DNA of 64,000 nucleotides from NCBI GenBank assembly GCA_030278955.1, contig JAOANR010000004.1:54811459-54875458 (forward strand), in the 5' to 3' direction. The position numbers and the translations under genes were made by a program. Under the pieces are notes generated by a model. The model did no database searches, was not told the origin of the DNA, and saw only the letters and a list, made by a program, of their open reading frames with translations. The first letter of the stretch is position 1, and each line of letters begins with the position of its first letter. Origin of the DNA: Hygrophila difformis (lineage: Eukaryota; Streptophyta; Magnoliopsida; Lamiales; Acanthaceae). Below, piece after piece: positions 34,199 through 46,624 of the stretch.

Positions 34199-37100
34199 AT
34201 GGCGCAACCGACTCTTTCCCCTTCCTCTCAAAAGATCAAAGATGCTGAAGATTCCCTAGTTGAGACTTCTTCGCTTCGTCTCATTGATGACGGCCTCGTT
34301 ACTCTTGGGCCTCTTGCGACTTCAACTGAGGCCACGATTTCTGCTTCTGTTCTTTTTGGGGAGTCGAAGACGATCCCCTTGTTTTCGGACTATTTCTCTG
34401 TCAAGCTTTTCGGCCCTCTCAATACTTGGCCGCTGGTGACTCAGGAACATGTTGCTTGGTACGAAAGGGCCCTTCCTCATTGTGGATTAGGTTGGGTTAA
34501 CTCTGGCATTGTTCACCTGATTAAGCTGAGCACTCAGCCCTTTCCTACTACTTACAATTACATTCAGGCCCTTCTTTGCTTCTGGAACTCATCCATTAAT
34601 TGCTTCTGTTTCCCATGGGGTATGATGACTCCAACTATTGAGGATGTTAAGCTTCTTCTGGACCTACCCTCTCTTGGAAAGCCCGTCTTAGGTGTTACTG
34701 ATTCCGACAAGCCTAATACGAAGAACACCGGCTATGCTTCCGGGCTCACCTTTTCTTCATGGATTAATAAGTATCGTGGGGATAAGCCCGAATTTTCTGA
34801 GGACGAATCTGTGGCTTTTATGATGCACTTCCTCAGCCGATTCTTCTGGTGCGCTCCTGCCAAGAATGTTGTTCTTGAGACCTACCCTCTGGCCAAGGCC
34901 CTTATGAAAAAGACTCATTTGCCTCTTGCCGACTATTTCTTGGCGCATCTGTATTCTGGTATGTCTTCCTTGGTTCATGGATGGGCTGATGGCCACTCTA
35001 GCCGATCTCATGGCCCTCTTTGGTTCCTTCACCTCTGGCTGGTATGGCATTTCAGGGATATGTCCCGTTTTGAACCTCAACCTTTCGAAACTACCCATCC
35101 TTCTGCTAACGATCTTCTCGGGGTTCGGTTTCCTGAAATGCGCACTGAACAATGGATTTGCTACTTCATGAACCGATCCCCGCTTGGTCCTTCTTCCTGC
35201 CATCTCTACTCTGGTACTCCGGATAGTTGGGTTTCGGCTATCAACACTCCCCCTTTCGGTAGACCCCTTCCGAAGGCGTTTGCTCAAGTCTGGAATGCTT
35301 GTATCATTCCTCGTCACATTTTCAACTGCTCGTTGTTTGTTCCCCCTGACCATTCTATCCTTTCTGAGGTTTACAATCCTCACTTAGTCAGCCGTCAATT
35401 CGGCTTTGTTCAGGATGTGGTCATTCCTCTCTATGGAGACCCAAATCGATACAGCAAATCCTTCAAAGGATTCGGCTCTGAGAACAGCCGAAATCTCTGT
35501 CGTACTTGGGCTCTCCGGATTTGCAACTTTGAAGTTCGTTCTTTTGACGTCCGCCCTGGTCTTTCAACCGAGCGTTTCGATACCTGGTGGGAAAAAGCTC
35601 TTTCTTATGCTAATTTTGGCACTAACTTGCAGAGCCTCCTTGTTTCTCGCGGCTTTCCAGGTATTATGATGTTTTCGGTTGTTGGTTCAGCCCCTGATTA
35701 CTCCTGCTCTTCTCAAGAGGATGACCCTCTACTTCCTTTACTTAGTAAGTCTTTCGGCTTTCTTTTTATTGTGTATCGTATATCTTTCTCAGATTTTTCC
35801 TTCTTTTTTTCTCGCTTTGCAGGGGCTGCTTTAGATGATGTCTCGTCTCTTCCCTCTCATCCGCGTATTTCGTCTGCTCCCGCTACTTCCGGAAAACAAA
35901 AACGTGCCACTTCTGGTTCAGGGAAGTCGAAAAAAGAACCTGCAACTAAGACGCTGCGACGTTCGGCTCGTTCGCCTTTTCCGGGTTCGGCCTCGTCTGC
36001 TGATCAGGTCTCTTGCCGCTCTTTTCTTCTATTTTTTTTTCTCCTTACTCACCGTCTTCCCTTTAACATTTATTTCCTTTTTTTTTTCCTAGGCTCCTCG
36101 AGTTACCGTTTCTTCCGGCCCTTCCGAATCACCTAATCCCTCATCTACGGCCCTCGATCCTATTGATGAGGACCCGGCTATTACTTCAAGTACCACTCAC
36201 GTTTCTTCGGCCGATATGGGGCTGGGATTGACTTCTCGAACACATGAGGGTGGCAACACTGGTTCGGCTGTTCCCATTTCGACTACTTCTCTAGCCGTAG
36301 CCCTTCCCTCTTCTTCTATTGCCTCTATTCCTGACCCCTCCCCTGTTCACACTCGGCTGGGAGAATTAGCCGTTGGCAATGTTAATCCTCCTTCGCCTTT
36401 CCCGGATAAGGATGTTCTGGATAATTTATTTTCCCTTTCATTTGTTTCTTCTTCATCGGAATTTTCTCGTTCTTTTAAAGCCTGCTTGGATAAGCTTGAA
36501 CGCTTGATTTCCGAACAATCCGACGCCTTTTCCGTCCAAACCAGGCCTATCCTTTTGCTTATCTCTTATATCAGGCAGACTTTTCCTCAAGATCTTCTGG
36601 TCTCCGGTTTGTCAAACATCGTTGATGCAATGTTCACCTGTCTTTTACGAATAGACATGGAGCTTCCTAGCCTCTTGGCCTTTCGCAGAACACTCGAAGA
36701 TGAGCATGCTTCTCTTACCCTTCATAGGGCGGAATTTGACAAGCATGCTTCTGACTATCATTCTTATATGAGTCAATTGTCGGCCAATGATGGCCTCAGA
36801 TCCAATTATTTGAATCGTCTCTCCGCCATTGACTCCGAAATCAGCCGTCTTCAACATGAGGCACAAGGCGTGAAGGATGCCTTAGCCGAAGTTGACCAAG
36901 AATCGGCTCACTTGCAAGGACTTATAAAGCAGCTCCACAAATCTGCTCAGGCTCAGAGGGATAAACTTGCTAGTCTCAAAGAGAAAACAGACTACCTTGC
37001 TTTGAGATTGTCCTTCAGTGACAATGTCCTTAGTGTTTTTCGTGGCTTGTGGTCAGACACTCAGAAGGCACTTAATCAGATTCGCTCTGTTGAGGTTCAA

Positions 37101-37463
37101 CTTCCTTCGGTGCCAAATACTTCAATGGTTTCTGATAACCTTTTCGTCAATCCTCCTTCAGGGGATAATCCGAAGAATTCTGGTAATATTTAATTTGTTC
37201 TTTTGGTCCTGACGATATACGATGATTATGTCTTCCTTTTCTTTTAATTTCTCTTCTTAGATGCTCCGTGTGATCCTTTCGAAGACACTACCGACAAGCT
37301 TTTCTCGTCCCAACCCGATGATCCTCTGGTTTCGGCCGAAGCTGAAGCTCGATCGTATCAGGAGTTTCAATCAGTATTGGATCCAACTTCTGCTCGTAAT
37401 TCGGCCGCTCCTCTTACCAGTGATTTCGGTGAAGACATTGCTTATGATTTGAGTGGAGATTGA
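34199..37463 (+). CDS. Spliced plant-mobile-domain (PMD-like) gene antisense in the Gypsy element
   Basis: Four exons (34199-35744, 35823-36007, 36093-37182, 37261-37463) join in phase with GT-AG introns of 78, 85 and 78 nt to give 1,007 aa. Residues about 60-450 resemble the plant mobile domain (aminotransferase-like PMD): FCFPWGMMTPTIEDVKLLLDLP, then SWINKYRG, FLSRFFWC and a W-rich WFLHLWLVWHFRD block. A basic, Ser-rich linker follows (KKEPATKTLRRSARS). Next is a long helical region with heptad-like pattern (RLSAIDSEISRLQHEAQGVKDALAEV...), then an acidic tail. Antisense extra ORFs with PMD similarity are known in Tat elements. Their function is unknown. Being antisense, the introns are not removed from the element's genomic RNA and can persist through retrotransposition. 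No lesion is seen, unlike gag-pol. The start follows a 5' region with TTTTATAG near 34131. Confidence 0.8.
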
Positions 37464-38464
37464 ACTTTGTTGTTGTTGTTTTTTGGATGTAATAATATCC
37501 CCCTTACTGTACTCTTGGCTTTTATTTCGGCCGATCCACTCTGTATACTTAATCGGCCCATTATAAAATATTTGTCTTTTTGCAAACTTATTTCGCCTGT
37601 TTCTTCCGTGTTCCCAAGGATATTTTCTGATACAATATTATCTTCTGCAGCTTTATTGGGATTCTTGAAACGTCTCTTCCGTAATCAATGCTTTTCTCTT
37701 TACGTTTCCTTTTTTGCTATAACTGACATCTCTCAATTTTTCTCTATAAATACCAACTCATCTCCACTTCTTGTTCCATAATCTCGCAAACACCGATCAT
37801 GAACATCTTGATGCTTTTAATTCCTTCTCCTCCCTGGCCCCCTTGGCCCGTTGGCTCTTTGGTTGATCCTTTGCTTATAAGCCGAAAGCCCTCCTTATAT
37901 GCAACGCGAGTTCAACTAATCCTTTTACCATTATCTTCATATAAATTGGGAACTTTCCACACTTTCCTCAACATGTATTCCGACGGTCATACTCGAGCTC
38001 TGCTCTATTCCCTCTTATTGTTGTGACCCGTCGTAATCTTACTAATATCGGTCCCAAAGTCTTGGGCGGTCGAATAATAATTGCGCCTTTCTATGGGACC
38101 GAATTATCTTCTAAGCTCCGAAGGCCATACCCCTCGAACCTCATCCCTATCTTCAATGCTAAGAAGGGGGTATCCTTGCTGGAGCAGATTAAAATTTTCT
38201 TCTTCCTGGTCTGGGAGTTGGCTTTCTTGGCACAGCCATCTCTTCTCTCGCCGGCTAGAAGAATTTGGGCTTGGGAATGAATGTTGGCCATCTACCACTT
38301 CAGATCCCACTTGCCTCCGCTTCTTTCTAGCCGTTTTAGCCCAGGACGTTTCCCTTGTATATTGTAATTTTGGGCTATCGACGCCGCTTTCGGCCGAAGT
38401 AGCACCCTTTTTGTACTTATTCGTTCATGCAATAAAATCTTTACTTTTTCGCATCACTTCGTGT
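37464..38464. other. Spacer between the antisense gene and pol end
   Basis: Pyrimidine-rich on the plus strand, with several short open frames (37467-37781, 38023-38280, 38081-38479) lacking recognisable domains. It probably holds the 3'UTRs of two convergent transcripts. Confidence 0.45.
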
Positions 38465-41400
38465 TTAATCCCATACTGATGGATAATATTTCTTCATGTA
38501 TCTTGCATTAACTGGATTTGACATCTGCTCACCATTTTCGTCCACCAGAACGTATGCTCCATTCGGTAATCTCGTATGAACAATAAATGGTCTCTCCCAA
38601 TTGGGACTCCACTTACCTAATCGGCCATCATTCTGCTTAGGTGGCCATATAACTTTCCAAAATAAGTCTCCAACTTCAAACCGCTTAAGACGAATTCGCT
38701 TATTGTACCAATCGGCCACGATATCTTTATTTTTCTGCAAATTCTCAAAGGCTTGCACCCGATTGGAGTTTATCTCCAATAACTCATCTTTCATCGCACA
38801 ATCATACTGTTCGGCCGACATTGAATCCGCCTGGCTTGTTCTCAAAGTCGGCACTGTTATTTCGGCTGGCAATACTGCATCCATTCCATAAGTCAGCCGA
38901 AATGGTGTAAACCCAGTAGCTGAAGTTTTAGCATTTCGATAAGCCCACAATGCTTCAGATAACTTTTCGTGCCATTTTCTTGGTTGATCTTCAATCATTT
39001 TCTTTATAATTCCTATTAGCTGTTTGTTTGTGGCCTTTGCTTGTCCATTTCCTTGCGGGTAATATGGTGACGAATGCACAATTTTTATCCCGTATTCGTC
39101 TGCAAAGGCCTTGACCTTTTCTCCCACAAATACAGTTCCTCTATCTGTTAGAATCGTCTGTGGGATCCCGAATCTATAAATCAATTGTCTCTTGATAAAC
39201 TCAATCACCTCCTCTTGTGAAATACTGACATACGCCTGAGCTTCGGCCCATTTCGTGAAATAATCTGTTGCCACTAGCACGAACTCATGTCTTTTCGATG
39301 AAGAGGGATGAACTTTTCCTATGATGTCCATGGCCCATCCTCTGAATGGCCATGGTTTGATCATTATGTGTAATTCTTCGGCCGGTAACTTCTGAATCGG
39401 CCCGTGTTTTTGACATTCGCTGCATCCTCTTGCATATTTTTCACAATCAGGACCCATATTCGGCCAATAATATCCCAGCCGAATAATACTCCACTTCATC
39501 GATTTTCCTGCCCGATGTGCACCACATATTCCTTCATGAACCTCTCCCATTACCCTTCTAGCGTCTTCTTCTCCGACACATCTGAGCAATATTCCATCAA
39601 TAGCACGCTTGAATAATAATCCTCCTATTATGACGTAGTCCATCGCTTTCCGTTTTTCGGCTGGATTAGCCTCCGAAGGATCTTCTAATGTCTGTGCTAT
39701 CTTTTTTATCCATTCGGCCTTCTCTGTTTCGGCCAAACGTACTTCTACATTTCCTGCTATCGGCATCAACCGATATTTAGCTGCATGTTGAGCCAATTCA
39801 TTGGCTACTTCGTTCTTTTATCTCGGGATATATTCAATGTACACCTCATCAAATTCTTCTAACAAAGTAACCGCTTCTTCATACAATCTAATCAACTGAG
39901 AACTCTTAACCGAAAAATCGCCTAGTAATTGCTGAACAACTACTTGCGAGTCTCCTTTGACAATGATTGCTCTGACTCCTTCTTCTATCAACCTTTGTAA
40001 TCCCGAAATTAACGCTTTATACTCAGCTTGGTTATTCGTATATGACTCTGGCAGTTGCACGAAATATTTGTATATCTTGCCATCCGGTGTTTGTAGGGTA
40101 AACCCTGCTCCAACTCCTGAAGCGGCTTTAGAACCATCAAATGTCATTACCCATGGTTGCAAGTATACAATTCCTATCTCACCAATTTCTTTCGGCCGAT
40201 CTTGATAATCGATGTCATCGGTTATCGGGTGTATCACATGATCAGCCAGAAAATCGGCTACAATCTGTCCTTTCATAGCCCTCAAAGGTTGATATCTCAA
40301 ATCGTATGCATTTAACTTCATGGCCCATTTGGCCATTCTTCGGCTACTGACCGGATCATTCATCATAATCTTAACTATGTCAACCGAAGATACCACTATC
40401 ACTTGCCTTGGCTGAATATAATATTCTAATTTCTGGCATGCATGATAAAGACTTAAACATAGTTTATGAATCGGCGAGTACCTTACTTCGGCGTCCCTTA
40501 GGATTCGGCTAAGATAGTAAATCGCCCGATCCCTTCCTTCATCGTCTTCTTGCGCCAGTAATGCTCCAATAGATTCTTCGGCCGCTGCTATATACAACTT
40601 CAATGGCCGTCCTAAAATTGGAGGAACCAACACAGGTGGATTCATCAAATCCTGCTTCAATTGTTCGAAGGTTTTTTGTTGGTCGACTCCCCATTTGAAC
40701 TCCTCTTCCTTCTTCAACCTCAATAAATCGGTTAGTGGTTTCGACTTTCCAGCCGCATTTGCTAAGAATCGTCTCAGGAAACCGATCTTTCCAAGAAACT
40801 TCTGTAGACTCTTCTTATCATGTGGAGGTTTGGCTTCTTGGATAGCCCTGGTTTTGTTTGCATCAACTTCTATTCCTTTGTTATGTACCAGGAACCCGAG
40901 AAAATTTCCTGCCTGTACTCCGAAAGCACACTTGGCTGGATTCATCTTGACTCCATGCAGCCTCATCCTTATGAACACCTTCCGCAAATCGTTCAAGTGG
41001 CTTTCGATATCTTTGGATCTGACCATGACGTCGTCGATGTAGACTTCAACACAATTCCCTATGAGGTCATGGAAAACATAGTTCATGGCTCTCTGGTATG
41101 TAGCTCCTGCATTCTTCAGTCCGAACGGCATCACCACCCATTCATATATCCCTATGGCACCAGGGCACCGAAATGCAGTCTTGTGAATGTCTTCTTCGGC
41201 CATAAAAATTTGGTTGTATCCTGAATATCCATCCATGAAAGATAGCATTCCCTGTTTTGCGGCCGAATCAATCAACAAGTCAACAATAGGCATCATATAC
41301 TCATCTTTTGGAGTGGCTATATTAAGATTCCCGAAATCAATACAAACTCTCAATTTTCCATTCTTCTTTATTACAGGAACAATATTTGATAGCCATTCTA

Positions 41401-44400
41401 CATATTTAGCTGGCCTAACAAACCCGGCCGCTAACAATTTCTCTATTTCTTCTTTTATTTTTGGGACTAATTCGGGTGCTGCCCTCCTGGCCGGCTGTTT
41501 ATGTGGCCTGAACCCTTCTTTAATAGGCAGTCTGTGCTATACAATTGACCGCTCCAATCCTGGCATCTCTGTATAGTCCCATGCGAAACAATCCTTGAAT
41601 TCGACTAGAACCTCCTTGAATCGGCTTGTCATCTGCTGATCAAGATTTGCACTCAACGGGATCTCCCTCGGGTGTTCGTCTGTACCAACATTGACCATTT
41701 TCAAGGGGTCTTGAGCTTTGAAATCCGGCGTTCGCTTTGGAATTGCGTCTATTAAATCGCTCCATCCTGCTTTGTCGTCTGAAACTCCGAGTTCGGCCGA
41801 TTCGAACCCGATCGCTTGATTCGGTTGTGCCTCCATCATTTACTTTCTTCTTCGACTGGCCGTTCATCGGCCTGATATCTGATTTCAAACCCCAAATCTG
41901 TCCAATCACACTCGATCACCTGCGGGTACCGATCCCCTACCACTGCTAGGAATGGTTGTATGGGTTCTTCATATAACACCGCATCAATTCGTCCGGCTGA
42001 GCTGACTGGAAATGGAGGTTGATCCCCATCTACTTCTTCAACTGTGCCATCCTTTTTCCAGAACCATACTTTCTGGTGAAGCGTTGATGGCAAACATCGG
42101 GATGTATGAATCCAGCATCGGCCTAGTAGGGCCGCATACGGGACTTCTGCATCTACCATGAAGAACATGGTCGGAATTGATATTGTTCCGACCGTTACAT
42201 CCACCAATATACATCCTTCAGCCGCAGTTTGAGCTCCCACAAAACTCATTACCTTCATTCTCGTAGGGAGTAAATCTTCCTTCGAACGGCCTATCTTCGT
42301 CAGTGTGGATAGCGGCATGATATTAACAGTGGCTCCACCGTCGATAAACATTCTTCTAAGTGGTCTCCCATTGACCCAACCATTAACGTATAAAGGCCTC
42401 ACATGCTGGGACATTTTCGCAGTTGGAGGCAAAATCGTACCTGGTTGAGCTTCTGGAACAAATGCTTTATATCCTTCCTCAAACGATTTCTCTATTTCGG
42501 CTTCCGGCCGAAATACCTCAAGTTTATCGAAACAAAAATCCACTATGGGTTCTTCATCGCCATAGTATTCTCCATCCTTCTGACAGAAAACCACAGCTGG
42601 TTCGGAATCCGACCAGTACTCCTCTTTCTCTTCGGTGGTTACCGTCACCATATTCGCGCTAGATCCGAAGTCGAACTTAAACTGCCCAACAGGGGGTGTA
42701 TCACTATTCGGAATGATAGTTGTCTTTGGTTTCCATTCCCTGGTTCGGACTGGTCTAGGCTTCCATTCTTCTTTCGATTTCGGCTGCTCACTTTCAATTT
42801 TCGGCTGTATTACTTTTGGCCGAAATTCAGTTTTGTTCTTTAGCCGATCCTGTCCTTCTTTCGGCTTCCTCTCTTCTTTCGATTCGGACTTCAAACGAGC
42901 CGAAAATACCCTATTGAGTATTCTTCCTCCCGAGAACGAACAGTCATCAGGGAAGTCCTCTTCCATATGCATCATATCATACTCCTCCTGCTCAGAAACA
43001 GCAGCTGCTTTAAGCCGTTGCATTCTTCGTTTGAAAGTACGATATGATCCCTTTCCTTTTGGGACTTTTCTCTCCTCTGCCCTCCAAGCTGAATGGTCAT
43101 ACCGGCGTTGATCGAAATGCCTTCTTTCTGGAGAGTTTTGGACCCATCGGCCTACCTGAGTATTTGCTGGTGGCCTTCTAAGCTTTTTTTATTTCGGGAC
43201 TAACAGCTTCTTCAGGGACTGTGATCTGTATCACAGTCTTTCCATTCTGTTTATCGGCTGTTAACTTCATCTCTGAGTCCCATCCGTTGGTTATGATTTT
43301 CAACGTTGGTCTCTCACTCTTATCTCCGATCTCGATCTCCTGATGTCTCTCCGATTGCTTGATCCACTCTTTTACCTCATAATTCCCCAATCGGTCAAAA
43401 ACATCTGTAACTTTCTCTTTTCCCTTCGGAGATCCTAGTCTTTTCCATACTCCTGACTTCTGAGCCGATGGCCGATCCCCAAGCCGATCGTGCACAGAAC
43501 TCTTGCTAGATGATGTTTGATCCCCCAATCGGTCATGCACCGATTTATTCCGGTTGGGCTGCACCATCACCATGTTGGCAACTGGGAACGGATTCTTATC
43601 AATTGCCATAAGCCTCTCTGGGAACTTCAGCTTCCCATCATCGACATGCTTCTGAATCAGCTTCCTAAAATGCCCACAAATCGCCGTGGAATGAGTAGCT
43701 GATCCATGGAATCTGCACCATCCGGCCTCCAACTGATCCTTGGTAGGCTGTGGATGGTTTCCTTTAAACTCTAGCAATCCGTTCTTCTGGCAATAATCAA
43801 ATATTTCATCCATTTGTGACAAGTCGAAAAAGTAAAACCTTTGAGATTCATCTCCTCCTTCTTTCTCCTTGCCTCTGGCTGGCCGAAGTGCTGGACAAGT
43901 CATAGGCTTTTTTATGATTAACTCTGCCCTTGCAACTTCAGCTAATGCAGGAACGTCATCCGTATTGTACTCTTCCTGAATTTCACATCTATCCAGAGAT
44001 TCAGCAAATGAGGCAGCTGACTGGATAGGTTGTGACCTTCCACTTTGACTCCGGCTTGATTTGAAAGCCGCCTGTTCCGCCAAATATGTCTCCATCCTTA
44101 TAGCTTCAGCCGTTAATTCGGCTACTGTCCTTGGTCTTGTTACCATCAATCTGTCCTTAATGGCAAACTTCAAATTTTGCTTTAAGATTTGAATATATTC
44201 ATGCTCAGGTAGCATTGTCTTCATCTGAGCCTTTACTGCATAAAATCTTTCAATAAATTCAGTAACCGATTCAGACGCCTTCTGCTTGGTTGACGTCAGA
44301 TCAACTACCGAGACTTCCGGACTGGTATTATAGAATCAGTCATGGAATAACCGCTCCGTTTCGGCCCAAGTATTGACCGATCCCGCTGGTAAATTAATGT

Positions 44401-45215
44401 ACCACTCGAATGCTGGGCCAGTTAATGACAAACTGAACAATATCAGCTTGTGAAAGTCATTTTGCGCGATTCTGGTACATTGAGCTGTAAATCGGCCAAT
44501 ATGCTCGATGGTAGAGCGGCCGACTTCTCCAGAAAAAAGTGTTAAAATCTGGAACCTTTGCCCCTCTAGGCAGTGGATACTGCTCCTCAATGTAATCTGG
44601 ATAAGGTTTCCGATACATCGGCCTATTCTCCTGGCCGATGAGATTCCCAAACTGTGTGCGAATAATCTCGGCAATAAGCTCTCTGTCAACCAGTTGTGGT
44701 GGATTCTGCTGAAGTGGTGCGTATTGTTGTTGAACCACTGGAGCAGGCGGTTGAACAGCTGGTTGAGGCGGTTGATTCTGTTGGTGATCGTACCTCTGCT
44801 GCGGAGGAACAAAAGGCCGAGCTCCGTGCCCTCCTGGCGGCCTAAAGGCCTGCTGTTGAAAATTGTGAGGATTTTGCATCGCAGGTGGTGGATTTTGCGC
44901 CACTGGAGCCTGCTGCGCTCCCATCGGATACATACTCCTCGCTATTTCGGCTCTAAACATGGCTGGCATCGCTGCCAGGATATTTCCTTCGATTTGGCGA
45001 ACCGAATTAGTAACCGCCGCTTCCACCATAAATTGAACCTGATCTCGGAATCGCGGGGTTAAATCATCGTTTGAAAACTCCTGATTATGGAAGTGTGATG
45101 GTCCGGGGAAACCTGGGGGGAATTCTCCGGCTTCTGGTGCGCGTTCTTCCTGAATCGGCGGCAAATCAGTCCTCGCCGCCGTGTTTGCTGCTGGAGTTGC
45201 TTGTTCAAACGCCAT
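38465..45215 (-). pseudogene. Degenerate Gypsy gag-pol polyprotein (Tat type)
   Basis: Reading from the ATG at 45215: gag with a Pro/Gln-rich N-terminus, a retrotransposon gag block (HIGRFTAQ...LTGPAFEWY), and a WCRFHGSATHSTAIC zinc-like motif. Protease follows with MFIDGGA (near 42340). RT has YIDD at 41041-41030. Ty3 RNase H is next, then a second, archaeal-type RNase H (MTFDGSKA...NNQAEYKAL...KGDSQ). Integrase has HHCC and a DD(E) core. Lesions: +1 in an A6 run (44533-44538); TGA at 44338-44336 (RLFHD-stop-FYNT); +1 in a T7 run (43184-43190); TAG at 41539-41537; TAA at 39820-39818. Lys replaces the catalytic Glu of integrase (GQAKATNK, codon 39037-39035). It cannot make a functional polyprotein unless supplied in trans. 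Confidence 0.9.
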
Positions 45216-45220
45216 TTCGC

Positions 45221-45238
45221 GTCCCACTGGGCGTGCCA
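45221..45238 (-). other. Primer binding site candidate
   Basis: TGGCACGCCCAGTGGGAC on the minus strand, one base after the 5' LTR. It begins TGG as needed to pair with a tRNA CCA end. The tRNA species was not determined. Confidence 0.7.
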
Positions 45239-45239
45239 C

Positions 45240-45899
45240 TGTTTGGCTCGGGTGTAGCCAAGGACCTTTTTCTCCTCAAGGGAGGCTACCGGAAAAGGAT
45301 CAAACCGATTACGGGTTCGGATTAACAATAATGCGCCCACAATTGACTGAATCTTCTTTGAATTGATCAAAAATAACAAGATACAACGGAGAATCTGCCT
45401 GTTGTTAAGAAACAACGGCGGAATTCACCAAAAACAGGGAACCAAACTACCAGCTGCTAAGGAGCAACGGTGGATTTGGAAATGGTAACCGCTACAAACT
45501 AGGCTAGATTCTAAGGAAAGCTGTAAAGGAAAGCTGTAAAGAAAGCAGTAAAGATAACAAGGAATTAAATTTGATAAAAGGAATTTGGGGGTTGGATTGA
45601 TCTCTCCGATTTTGTGTGTGTCGACCCCTATTTATAGCCGGAGCTGGAGTAACCGCTCTCCGGCTGACTCCTCTGAGCCGAATTCTTTCTCTCTTCAATT
45701 CGGTCGTTTTGGTTTCGGCTGTTCCTTCCTATTTCGGCCGAAATCTCTATCAGCCTCGGTTCCCTCCCTTCGGTTCACTATGTACTTTCGGCCTTACTAA
45801 TCTTGAGCCCATCTTCTTTTTGGACTTCCTCTTTCTTCCGGCCCATGTCTTATGGCCCAATAGCTCTTTCACGGCCTATTATTCCATATGGCCCCAACA
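45240..45899 (-). repeat. 5' LTR (right) of the Gypsy element
   Basis: 660 bp, near-identical to the left LTR. The minus-strand TATAAATA (plus 45629-45636) within GGCTATAAATAGGGG is the likely core promoter for the genomic RNA. Confidence 0.93.
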
Positions 45900-45904
45900 G
45901 GAGG

Positions 45905-46286
45905 CCATTTGTTTTTCTGATTCTCTAGAAGCCTTACGGATTCTTCATCACGTCACTAGTGATGGCCATTGGCTGAAACCTTTGGCGCTACTCATTAAGG
46001 ACACTTGGGCTCAACTTGCAAGGGTTCGTTGGTGTCATATCCTACGCGAAGGGAATGTAGTTGCAAATTCTCTAGCCAAGCTTGATGCTAATTCTGAGAG
46101 TTTCTTTACTATTTGGGTTTTTCCTCCAAATGACTCTCGGGTTGCTTTAGCGGCCGACAGGGCGGGAACCTGGTTTCCGCGTTTTTGAGTTTCATTGTGC
46201 TTTCCTCCCTTCTCCTCCCCGTGCTGTAGATTTTTCTTACCTTTGGTTACTTACTTTAGCCGACGCATTGGCGTAATTTCACCTAA
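45905..46286 (+). mobile_element. LINE right part (RNase H end, 3' tail)
   Basis: Continues the RNase H interrupted at 33329: AICFSDSLEALRIL, then VRWCHILREGNVVANSLAKLDA, ending at a TGA at 46186-46188. A short 3'UTR ends CACCTAA before the target duplication AAAAAGATTATTAGTT (46287-46302). The rejoined LINE fragment is about 1.6 kb. Confidence 0.85.
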
Positions 46287-46302
46287 AAAAAGATTATTAG
46301 TT

Positions 46303-46624
46303 TTTTCTTCTATTTCTTAATATTTGTCACATGAATTTATAATTTCTTGGAGGCAGGTACAAAATTAATATTGTACGGGGACATATACTGAGTCTTTGAT
46401 CTAATTAATGGTTAATTTCCTCAACTTTCAATATCAAATTTTCATTTCATCATCTTTAATCCGTTGTAATATGTTCTATAGACATTATTGTTGCCAAAAA
46501 AAAAATATGTAAAAATAAAAAATAAAAAAAAAAATCTATGGAAGATATTTTTGGGACCACCAAATTGCCATGAGACACCTCAGTAATTTATTACAAATAA
46601 TATACCTTAAAACCAATGTATAAA
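46303..46624. other. AT-rich spacer
   Basis: 3' flank of the SMR gene; nothing else recognised. Confidence 0.4.

Larger units (their letters stand above)
33330..45899 (-). mobile_element. Ty3/Gypsy LTR retrotransposon, Tat type (12.57 kb)
   Basis: Two 660-bp LTRs (33330-33989 and 45240-45899) are nearly identical and flanked by GGAGG. Gag-pol lies on the minus strand, so the 5' LTR is the right one. On that strand the LTR reads TGTTGGGGCC...CCAAACA. A PBS-like TGGCACGCCCAGTGGGAC (plus 45221-45238) follows the 5' LTR, and a purine-rich AAGGAGGG precedes the 3' LTR. The order PR-RT-RNase H-second RNase H-IN and an extra antisense gene before the 3' LTR are features of the Tat lineage. The priming tRNA was not identified. 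Gag-pol is disabled; the antisense gene is open. Confidence 0.92.

Noticed and set aside
34757..35383. Minus-strand 208-aa frame opposite the PMD-like gene
   Set aside because: It is an anti-frame shadow of exon 1, with no domain, and the plus-strand protein explains the region.
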